From Methylacidiphilum caldifontis (lineage in GTDB: Bacteria > Verrucomicrobiota > Verrucomicrobiia > Methylacidiphilales > CAMAQI01): a stretch of 29,742 bases of DNA. The position numbers were made by a program, and so were the translations under genes. Numbering within the stretch: position 1 is the stretch's first letter; every line of letters starts with the position of its first letter. The stretch covers positions 1 through 29,742 of the forward strand of contig CAMAQI010000006.1 of the NCBI GenBank assembly GCA_945860255.1. Direction: 5' to 3'. Below the pieces are notes generated by a model, which was not told where the DNA came from, did not search any database, and was given only the letters and a program-made list of their open reading frames with translations. Positions 1 to 5,672 of the stretch are shown here, in pieces.

Positions 1-1
1 A

Positions 2-256
2 GAGGAGTTTATGGGGACCGGGGCTTGGTTTTATTTGATGATGAATTGCGTGAAGGTTCCCTTTGGGGTCTCCTTAGGGATTATTCATTCACAAACCCTT
101 TTGTTGGACTTCATTTTCGTTCCGATTTTATTGTTGGGGGCTTGGTGGGGAGGGCGAATCAACCATCGGATTTCCCAGAATTGGTTTGAGTGGGGAGCGA
201 TCGGGTTTGCGGCGATTGCGGCGGTACGATTGATTGCTGTGAATTGGGTTAGTTGA
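2..256 (+). CDS. TauE/SafE-family (TSUP) membrane transporter, C-terminal fragment
   Basis: The reading frame is open from the left edge (frame of base 2) to a TGA at 254-256, so only the last 84 or so residues of a longer gene are visible; the ATG at 11 is probably internal. The visible part holds two hydrophobic segments separated by a short basic loop with GAWWGGRINHRI. The layout of a VKVPF stretch, a Leu/Val-rich helix, GAWxGxR and a final helix matches the C-terminal end of the TauE/SafE (DUF81, sulfite exporter) family of inner-membrane anion carriers. Substrate cannot be told. It is convergent with the toxin gene and overlaps its end by 8 bp. The family call is inference from a short tail; another polytopic membrane protein is possible. 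Confidence 0.6.
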   Translation, partial: EEFMGTGAWFYLMMNCVKVPFGVSLGIIHSQTLLLDFIFVPILLLGAWWGGRINHRISQNWFEWGAIGFAAIAAVRLIAVNWVS

Positions 257-683
257 GGATATCGACTCCTTCTAATCCAAAATAAGGGGCCGAATCGAGA
301 AGGTGGCGATCATGGGAGTAGATCTTTTTAAAGCCATGTTCTGAAGCTGAGACGAGATGAAGGGCATCCGCGCTTCGACAGAAGACAGAGGGAGGTAAAG
401 AGAGTACCGCATTACAGGCATTTTGAATGAGGGAGAGGTTGAGAGGGAAAAAATTCCAAACCCCTTTGACTTCATCTTCTAAAAAAAGATGCGTTACTTT
501 TTGAAAGGAGGCTGAGGTTATTTTTTTCTCTCGATAGTGACGATGAAAAGTGGAAATAACCTCAAGTTTTCCATGAAGTGAACAGGATAATCCTGTTGAA
601 TTTTGAACCAATTGAAGGACTTCTTCAGATCCCTTTTCTCGGAGATAGCAACGAACGATGTAGTTTGAGTCTAGATAGATCAT
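249..683 (-). CDS. PIN-domain toxin (VapC-like ribonuclease)
   Basis: A 144-residue protein with the single PIN-domain layout: Asp5 in MIYLDSN, Glu41 after the first helices, Asp106 in the SADALHL motif and Asp125 in YSHDRHLL. These four acidic positions are those expected to hold the metal ions for RNA cleavage in VapC toxins. Length is normal for the family (about 130-145). Its start overlaps the stop of the upstream Phd-like antitoxin by 4 bp (ATGA, 680-683), the translational coupling typical of type II toxin-antitoxin pairs. The 3' end overlaps the convergent transporter gene by 8 bp. The RNA target is unknown. No frameshift or missing catalytic acid is seen, so the toxin looks intact. 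Confidence 0.82.
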   Translation of the reverse strand: MIYLDSNYIVRCYLREKGSEEVLQLVQNSTGLSCSLHGKLEVISTFHRHYREKKITSASFQKVTHLFLEDEVKGVWNFFPLNLSLIQNACNAVLSLPPSVFCRSADALHLVSASEHGFKKIYSHDRHLLDSAPYFGLEGVDILN

Positions 684-919
684 GAACGATCTCGATCCTC
701 AGAAATGATTTGCGTTGAGTCGAGTGCCTTACCTGATAGTGGAACAAGCTGTTTTAGGGTACGAGAAGGAAAAGAAATCCCCGTGGTTGACGATTTTGAT
801 AAGGGGACAAGCATTGCGATTTTACGGCCTCTTTCAGATACAAAAAAGGGAGTTTCCCCAGCCTCCCTGACAAAATGTCCTGTTTGATTGTGCAGCTCGC
901 GAATGGAGATCGTCCTCAT
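680..919 (-). CDS. Phd/YefM-family antitoxin
   Basis: A 79-residue protein starting RTISIRELHNQTG and continuing with a GETPFFVSERGRKIAMLVPL-type segment, the DNA-binding fold signature of Phd/YefM antitoxins (dimerising N-terminal domain ending in the 'A-x-L-V-P' strand). The polar C-terminal tail (about residues 45-79) would be the toxin-neutralising part. It precedes the PIN toxin with a 4-bp overlap, so the two genes form one operon. An inverted repeat covers its start codon, which fits autoregulation. No clear Shine-Dalgarno sequence precedes the ATG; a TTGACA-like -35 lies at 948-953 (minus strand) with a weak CACATT -10 only 6 nt before the ATG. Confidence 0.85.
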   Translation of the reverse strand: MRTISIRELHNQTGHFVREAGETPFFVSERGRKIAMLVPLSKSSTTGISFPSRTLKQLVPLSGKALDSTQIISEDRDRS

Positions 920-940
920 GTGTCCAATGTGTCACATGAG
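915..940. promoter_or_regulatory. Inverted repeat over the antitoxin start: candidate autoregulatory operator
   Basis: CTCATGTG (915-922) and CACATGAG (933-940) are perfect 8-bp inverted arms with a 10-bp spacer. The left arm contains the antitoxin start codon (917-919) and the repeat covers the expected -10 region. Phd-type antitoxins bind such palindromes to repress their own operon. The binding role is inference. Confidence 0.5.
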
Positions 941-960
941 CGGCTTTTGTCAAGAATCGA

Positions 961-998
961 AAAAAAAAGGCGCATCGAGTGGATGCGCCTTTTTTTTA
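961..998 (-). terminator. Bidirectional intrinsic terminator
   Basis: GGCGCATC (969-976), loop GAGTG, GATGCGCC (982-989), flanked by an A tract (961-968) and a T tract (990-998). On the minus strand it follows the two small secreted-protein genes; the same structure could also stop plus-strand transcription. Confidence 0.8.
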
Positions 999-1018
999 TT
1001 AAATTTTGTAAAAGAGAG

Positions 1019-1162
1019 TTATTTTTTTTCTTTGCTTTCCTTTTTCTCTTCCGTTTTTTCTTTTTTCTTCTCTTTAGCGCAGCAATCTTCCGCAAAAACA
1101 GGAGATAAGGCAGCGGCAGAGAATCCGATAACAGCGATCAAGGCGAGGGTGATTTTTTTCAT
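1019..1162 (-). CDS. Small secreted Lys/Glu-rich protein with CC motif (47 aa), hypothetical
   Basis: An intact frame of 47 residues begins MKKITLALIAVIGF, giving a textbook Sec signal peptide with a likely signal peptidase I site after SPVFA. The predicted mature part is only 23 residues, EDCCAK followed by a run made almost wholly of Lys and Glu (10 Lys, 7 Glu), and carries an adjacent Cys pair. It sits 47 nt downstream of a small lipoprotein gene on the same strand and is followed by a strong hairpin terminator. A TTGCAT/TACTTT pair with 16-bp spacing ends 9 nt before the ATG. I do not recognise a family. The combination of signal peptide, start, stop and terminator supports a real gene; metal or thiol chemistry is only a guess from the CC motif. 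Confidence 0.6.
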   Translation of the reverse strand: MKKITLALIAVIGFSAAALSPVFAEDCCAKEKKKEKTEEKKESKEKK

Positions 1163-1209
1163 ATGGATTTTAAAGTAATGCAAGCTTTTATAAATGCAAA
1201 TTTTAGAAA

Positions 1210-1371
1210 TTAATTTTTAACTTTTTGAACCTCTTTGGATTCATCTTTAGCGGTTTTTTTACAAACCGTTTCACAGGGAGTCGTTGGTTTGGAACAGCTC
1301 TTATCGGCGCAGGCGCATCCGACAAAGGCAACGGCGAAGACAGGGAGGAGGAGTTTGAGGAGGTAATTCAT
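1210..1371 (-). CDS. Small Cys-rich lipoprotein (53 aa), hypothetical
   Basis: The frame encodes 53 residues. The N-terminus, MNYLLKLLLPVFAVAFVGC, is a lipoprotein signal with Cys19 as the lipidation site (box FVGC, slightly off consensus). The predicted 35-residue mature part has five Cys (19, 21, 26, 33, 37) and a charged Lys/Glu-rich tail, similar in style to the 47-aa protein just downstream. A TTGCAG-16-TATTCT promoter-like pair ends 9 nt before the ATG and no Shine-Dalgarno is visible. It lies between the terminator of the TIGR04073-like gene (upstream) and the 47-aa gene (downstream). No known family is recognised; envelope location is inferred from the signal. Confidence 0.62.
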   Translation of the reverse strand: MNYLLKLLLPVFAVAFVGCACADKSCSKPTTPCETVCKKTAKDESKEVQKVKN

Positions 1372-1420
1372 AGTGCTCAGAGAATAACGCCTTTTTTAAA
1401 AACTGCAACCCTAGGAATAA

Positions 1421-1456
1421 AAAAAAGCCGTTCAGTTTTGCTGAACGGCTTTTTTT
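1421..1456 (-). terminator. Bidirectional intrinsic terminator after the TIGR04073-like gene
   Basis: AGCCGTTCAG (1426-1435), loop TTTTG, CTGAACGGCT (1441-1450): a perfect 10-bp stem bordered by A and T tracts on its two sides. It lies 15-50 nt beyond the stop of the minus-strand gene 1471-1851. Confidence 0.82.
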
Positions 1457-1470
1457 AAGGAAATTTCTTC

Positions 1471-1851
1471 TTAGAACAGATAATCGACGTTAATCATCGA
1501 AGGGGGATACTCTTGAACGAGTGAAGAGTTATGGGGAGCCTGTTTCCAAGATTGATAGGAATAGTAAGGCCCGACGGGAAGGGGGCCAGTGAGAACATCA
1601 AAGAAACCGTGTCCAATATCGGTTACCATTCGATAACTTCCTTGAAGGACTCCTTTGGTATATCCAGCAATAGGGCCTTGTTCTTGGGTCACCGATAAAA
1701 TAGAGTCGATAATTTCATTAGGAGCCCCTGCAATATTTCCAAAGCCACGGCCTAATTTATCAGCAAGGGTGTCTTGTTTGGGCATGGAGAGATCGGCATG
1801 GGCGATCATTGCGAAAGCGATGAATGTAGCAAAAGAGACGATTTTTTTCAT
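1471..1851 (-). CDS. Secreted TIGR04073-like (exosortase-associated) small protein
   Basis: A 126-residue protein with a Sec signal peptide (MKKIVSFATFIAFAMIAHA, cleavage after AHA). The mature part carries KLGRGFGNIAGAPNEI, then GPIAGYTKGVLQGSYRMVTDIGHGFFDVLTGP. This pattern (RG-x-x-N-x-x-x-x-x-x-EI, then a Gly-rich segment, then a 'G-x-x-D/E-V-L/I-T' end) resembles the TIGR04073 family found in Verrucomicrobia and relatives and named for co-occurrence with exosortase. Function is unknown. A Shine-Dalgarno (AAAGGA) precedes the start and a TTGACA promoter precedes that, so it is its own unit downstream of aroE. It ends in a strong terminator. No exosortase or PEP-CTERM gene is in the window. 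Confidence 0.68.
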   Translation of the reverse strand: MKKIVSFATFIAFAMIAHADLSMPKQDTLADKLGRGFGNIAGAPNEIIDSILSVTQEQGPIAGYTKGVLQGSYRMVTDIGHGFFDVLTGPLPVGPYYSYQSWKQAPHNSSLVQEYPPSMINVDYLF

Positions 1852-1874
1852 AGAGGGATTCCTTTTGTTACCTA

Positions 1875-1904
1875 ATTATTACTGCCTAGAGAGTAAATTG
1901 TCAA
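1875..1904 (-). promoter_or_regulatory. Sigma70-type promoter for the TIGR04073-like gene
   Basis: On the minus strand a perfect TTGACA (1899-1904) is followed after 18 bp by AATAAT (1875-1880, 5 of 6 matches to consensus), 23 nt upstream of the start codon. Confidence 0.62.
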
Positions 1905-1910
1905 ATCTTT

Positions 1911-2822
1911 CTAGTGAATTTGTTGCCATAGCGATTTTCGCATTAATTCAAGGGGGGCAGTTCTGCCGGTCCAGATTTCAAAGGCGAGGGCTCCTTGGTG
2001 GAGGAGCATGCTTAGACCATTTGCGGTTTTTGCGCCTGTTTTTTGTGCCTCTAAGAGGAGTTGGGTCTGACTTGGCTTGTAGATGGTATCGTAAACCAAG
2101 AGATGATCGTGAAAAAGCTCGGCGGGGATCAGCGACGGTTGATCGGGATGGAGTCCGGCAGAGGTACAGTTGACGATGAGATCGATGTTTTGGAGCTCTT
2201 TTTTCAGATGAGGCAATTCGAGGGGAATCGAGGTGACCGAAAGAGTTTCCTTCCAGGCATGACCTTGTTTGAGAAGTTGATGGATCTCTTTTTCGAGGGT
2301 CAGGGCTTTCTCGACAGTACGATTGACGAGGACAAGGCGTTCACAGTTTTCAAAAGCCGATTGAATCGCCAAAGCGCGTCCGGCCCCTCCCGTGCCTAAA
2401 ATCATCACTCGAAGTTCACTGACATCGATTTGAAATTCTTCACGAATGGCACGGAGCCAGCCGAGGCCATCGGTATTATATCCGATTCGTTTTCCCCCCT
2501 CAACGCGGATGGTGTTCACCGCTTTAAAGTGTTGAGCCGTTTCATCGAGTTGATGACAAAGCGGAACAATGAGTTCTTTATGCGGGACAGTGCAGTTCCA
2601 CCCGAGGAAGCCGTGTTCGAGGAGTTTTTCGACCGCAAGAGGAAGTTCCTCGGGCTTGAGATGAATTCGAGAGTAGTCGGCCTCGATGCTGAGATCGTTG
2701 AAAGCAGGATTGTGAATAAACGGGGAAAGGGATTGGGCAATCGGATCTCCGATGACCCCGTAATGGGCTTTCCCATGGGGAAGCTGATCCAGTTGATCGA
2801 GAGAGTAGGTGAGGGGGTTCAT
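1911..2822 (-). CDS. aroE: Shikimate dehydrogenase
   Basis: A 303-residue AroE, which reduces 3-dehydroshikimate to shikimate with NADPH in aromatic amino acid synthesis. Substrate-binding SLSP (31-34), catalytic Lys82 in the NCTVPHKE segment, NTDG with Asp118, the dinucleotide-binding GTGGAGRA (143-150) followed by a VNRT NADP-type strand, and the C-terminal GLSMLLHQGALAFEIWTG are all present. Slightly longer than the usual 270-290 residues because of a short N-terminal extension and a loop near residue 190. It is the last gene of the mreB-to-aroE strand, separated from rng by a 96-nt gap filled by a long hairpin. Start chosen at the ATG giving the canonical YGVIGDP strand at residue 21; the ribosome site is weak. 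Confidence 0.96.
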   Translation of the reverse strand: MNPLTYSLDQLDQLPHGKAHYGVIGDPIAQSLSPFIHNPAFNDLSIEADYSRIHLKPEELPLAVEKLLEHGFLGWNCTVPHKELIVPLCHQLDETAQHFKAVNTIRVEGGKRIGYNTDGLGWLRAIREEFQIDVSELRVMILGTGGAGRALAIQSAFENCERLVLVNRTVEKALTLEKEIHQLLKQGHAWKETLSVTSIPLELPHLKKELQNIDLIVNCTSAGLHPDQPSLIPAELFHDHLLVYDTIYKPSQTQLLLEAQKTGAKTANGLSMLLHQGALAFEIWTGRTAPLELMRKSLWQQIH

Positions 2823-2845
2823 TCTGGCTGCTTTGACCGATTTAA

Positions 2846-2900
2846 GGAAAGCAGGAAATCAGGAAGATTTTTTGATCACCTTCCTTTTTTCCTGCCTTCC
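2846..2900. repeat. Long near-perfect hairpin between rng and aroE
   Basis: Arms 2846-2866 and 2880-2900 (21 nt each) pair with two mismatches and one G-T pair around a 13-nt loop. No T tract follows on the minus strand, so it is not a classical intrinsic terminator; mRNA processing or partial attenuation between rng and aroE is possible. Confidence 0.7.
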
Positions 2901-2918
2901 TCATTGAATAATTTTTCT

Positions 2919-4499
2919 TTAGGACTTTTCTAAAAGTTCCTCGTTGTTTACGGCGTTGATGATCTTAAACTCCTCGATTTGGAATTTCGGTTCCATGCGG
3001 AAAGCGAGCTTTCCTTGGAATCGGCGTTCGAGATCGACGAGAAGTTCTTCATCTTCATTTTTCAGACGATCCATGATTTGAGAGTTTACCATCACACGAA
3101 GTTCGTGGACATCCGGGTGAAGTCTCATCGTGCGAATAATGGCCCGCTGGATTTCGACACTCATCGTTTCTGGTGATTTGACCATTCCCTTGCCTTTACA
3201 GCAGGGACACTCTTGGAAGTGAGTCTTACGGATACTTTCTTGAGCGCGTTGGCGGGTCATTTCGACCAGACCCAAAGAGGAGATCGGAAGGATATTCGTT
3301 TTTGACTTATCGCGTTGGCAGCACTCTTTTAGTTTTTGATAGACCAGCTGTTGATCGCGTCGACTTTTCATGTCGATGAAATCGATGACGAGTAATCCCC
3401 CGATATTTCGGAGACGGAGTTGACGGGCAATCTCCTCTGCCGATTCAAGATTGGTTTGAAGGATTGTGGAGTCTTGATCCTCTTTTCCTTTATTTCGGCC
3501 GGTGTTGATATCGATCGAGACGAGCGCCTCGGTTTCATCGATGACCAAGTAACCTCCGCAAGGAAGCCAGACTTGACGACGGAAGGCGCTATCGACCTGT
3601 TTATCCACATTGAACTTTTCAAAGACCGGAATCGGGTCGTTGTAAAGTTTCACCTTACGCACCGAGCGTTTGGAGATCGAGGAGATCAACTCTTTGACTC
3701 GGTGATAGGCCTCTTCATTATCGATGACGATGCGATCGATGTCGTCGGTCAAGAAGTCGCGAACGGAGCGTTCGACGAGATCGGGCTCCGTTTGGAGAAC
3801 CGCAGGAGCTTTAATCGCCCCCATTTTTTCAGTAATCTTATTCCATTGATCGAGAAGCATCGCGAGATCGCGGACGAAGAAGCGAGCCTTTTGGCCCTCT
3901 CCGATCGTTCGGATGATCACCCCCATTCCTTCGGGGATCTCAAGTTCTTGAAGAATTTTACGGAGTCGTTGACGCTCCTTAGGATCTTCGATCTTTCGGG
4001 AGATTCCGAATTGATCGGCATGAGGCATGAGCACCATGTATCGACCGGCTAAGGAGAGATTGGTGGTGATCCGTGCCCCTTTGGTTCCGATCGGTCCTTT
4101 GGAGACTTGAACCATAATATCGGAGCCCGGAGGATAGAGCTTCGGGATATCGTCCGAGGTGATCCGCTTGCGGGGATTTTTCTTTTTGGTTCTCTCGATC
4201 GTTTCGATATTGGAGTCGAGTGCCGCAGGGAGAGCATCCCAATAGTGGAGGAATGCATTTTTTTCCATACCGATATCGACAAAGAGCGCTTTTAAGCCTG
4301 GTTCAATATTATGAACCCGTCCTTTGTAGATGTTGCCGGAGATTTGGCGGTCGCTATCCCGTTCGACTGCAAATTCCTCAAGGGAGCCCCCCTCGAGCAG
4401 AGCGACTCGTCGCTCCAATTTCTCTGCGCTGATGATGATTTCCTTTTCGTCCCCTTTTCGTTTGAGGCCGAGGAAGTCCCGTATTTTTTCGATGATCAT
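2919..4499 (-). CDS. rng: Ribonuclease E/G family endoribonuclease
   Basis: A 526-residue protein, the size of RNase G rather than full RNase E (no long disordered degradosome tail). The S1-type RNA-binding segment lies about 40-140 (NIYKGRVHNIEPGLKALFVDIG, split by a Lys-rich insertion at 102-112). The catalytic DNase I-like part holds the Mg ligands Asp330 (VSIDINTG) and Asp373 (LVIDFIDM). The zinc link CPCC-KGKG places Cys431 and Cys434 in the CxxC that joins dimer partners. It cleaves single-stranded AU-rich RNA and matures rRNA. It follows rodA by 3 nt with an AAGGA ribosome site, as rng follows mreBCD in many bacteria. RNase G versus short RNase E cannot be separated from sequence alone. 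Confidence 0.95.
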   Translation of the reverse strand: MIIEKIRDFLGLKRKGDEKEIIISAEKLERRVALLEGGSLEEFAVERDSDRQISGNIYKGRVHNIEPGLKALFVDIGMEKNAFLHYWDALPAALDSNIETIERTKKKNPRKRITSDDIPKLYPPGSDIMVQVSKGPIGTKGARITTNLSLAGRYMVLMPHADQFGISRKIEDPKERQRLRKILQELEIPEGMGVIIRTIGEGQKARFFVRDLAMLLDQWNKITEKMGAIKAPAVLQTEPDLVERSVRDFLTDDIDRIVIDNEEAYHRVKELISSISKRSVRKVKLYNDPIPVFEKFNVDKQVDSAFRRQVWLPCGGYLVIDETEALVSIDINTGRNKGKEDQDSTILQTNLESAEEIARQLRLRNIGGLLVIDFIDMKSRRDQQLVYQKLKECCQRDKSKTNILPISSLGLVEMTRQRAQESIRKTHFQECPCCKGKGMVKSPETMSVEIQRAIIRTMRLHPDVHELRVMVNSQIMDRLKNEDEELLVDLERRFQGKLAFRMEPKFQIEEFKIINAVNNEELLEKS

Positions 4500-4502
4500 A
4501 GT

Positions 4503-5657
4503 TTAGTTCCTTTCTAAAGGCTTGCGGTGGATCCACACGCTTTGTACCAGACCCATTGCCGACATACAGACCAGGAGGAACGATCCTCCAAAGCTGATGA
4601 ACGGAAGGGGTATTCCCGTGATTGGCACGACTTTGATGGTCATGCCGATGTTAATAAAAAAGTGAGTAAAAAAGAGAGCGGCGACTCCTGCGGTGAGGAT
4701 CGAGCCTGTGGAATCTCGAGATTTGCTGCCGACATAAAGGGAGAGCATGATCAGAAAGCCGATTCCCATAATAATCACGGATCCGCCGACGAATCCCGTC
4801 TCCTCTCCGATGACCGCAAAGATAAAGTCCGTGAAGGCGATATTTCGTCCGATGAAGCCACGGACATTTTGAGTTCCTTGCAGATAGCCTTTGCCAAAAA
4901 AACCACCGGAGCCGATGGCAATCAACGATTGGTTGATCGTCCATCCAGACTTTAAAGGATCGAGTTCTGGATTAATAAACGATTTAATTCGGTTCATTTG
5001 ATAGGTTTTGAGGCCGGGGAACGGCTTCTCCATTTCAACGATTTTTGGTCCAAGAACATTTAAAACGACAAAGAGAAGAACGCCGGCGGCAACAAAGGGC
5101 ATGATGTAGCGATTTTTAATTCCGAGAACATAAAGGCTCAAAAACATAATCGGAATAAAAACCGAGGCAGAGCCAAGATCCGGTTGTCCCATAATCAGGG
5201 CAATCGGAATCAGAGTCAGTCCCATACTCGAGCAAAAGAGCGGGAGATCGGAGAATCGTTCTCGCATCAGAGGAAGGAATAAGGCCGTCACGAGAATAAA
5301 GGAGATTTTAGTAAACTCGGCGGGTTGAATTCCAAAGCCTGCGATCATGAACCAGCTGCGGGCACCGTTGATTACTTTTCCGAAGAAAAGAACGAGAATC
5401 AAGAGGATTAGGGTCACGAGAAAGATGGGGAGAGAGAATTTAACCCAAAACTGATAGTCAACGAGAGCGATGATGAAAAAAAGAGCAAATCCGATCGGCA
5501 CCATGCGCAGCTGTTTATTGAAGGCCTCTCGAAATTCACTCACTTCACTGACATAGGTCGCACTATAAATCGCCATCAGTCCTGCTGTGAGGAGTGCACA
5601 CATGAGGAGCATGAGAATCCAGTTGATCCGTCCGATTTTTTGAATGAGGGTCCACAT
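4503..5657 (-). CDS. rodA: Rod-shape peptidoglycan glycosyltransferase RodA (SEDS family)
   Basis: A 384-residue polytopic protein with about ten membrane helices and SEDS-family signatures: the GQPDLGSASVFIPIM loop, SGWTINQSLIAIGSGGFFGKGYLQGTQ split over the large periplasmic loop, and GIPLPFISFGGS near the C-terminus. RodA polymerises lipid II into glycan strands and works with the class B PBP encoded just upstream (15 nt gap), together with MreBCD, in lateral wall growth. Length is normal (370-400). Operon position next to mrdA and mreD argues for RodA rather than FtsW. Confidence 0.95.
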   Translation of the reverse strand: MWTLIQKIGRINWILMLLMCALLTAGLMAIYSATYVSEVSEFREAFNKQLRMVPIGFALFFIIALVDYQFWVKFSLPIFLVTLILLILVLFFGKVINGARSWFMIAGFGIQPAEFTKISFILVTALFLPLMRERFSDLPLFCSSMGLTLIPIALIMGQPDLGSASVFIPIMFLSLYVLGIKNRYIMPFVAAGVLLFVVLNVLGPKIVEMEKPFPGLKTYQMNRIKSFINPELDPLKSGWTINQSLIAIGSGGFFGKGYLQGTQNVRGFIGRNIAFTDFIFAVIGEETGFVGGSVIIMGIGFLIMLSLYVGSKSRDSTGSILTAGVAALFFTHFFINIGMTIKVVPITGIPLPFISFGGSFLLVCMSAMGLVQSVWIHRKPLERN

Positions 5658-5672
5658 GATTTTGCTTTCCGG

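Noticed and set aside
875..1178. Plus-strand Phe-rich open frames
   Set aside because: Their Phe runs are the complement of the Lys/Glu tail of the 47-aa secreted protein; the minus-strand reading has signal peptide and terminator.
1225..1458. 77-residue plus-strand open frame
   Set aside because: It runs through the opposite strand of the 53-aa lipoprotein and through a terminator stem.
1655..2933. Plus-strand open frames (1655-2173, 2061-2399, 2430-2933) across aroE
   Set aside because: They lie opposite the motif-complete aroE and TIGR04073-like genes and look like composition-driven shadows.
3420..4052. 210-residue plus-strand open frame inside rng
   Set aside because: It is antisense to the fully conserved RNase E/G frame and has no family-like motif or ribosome site.
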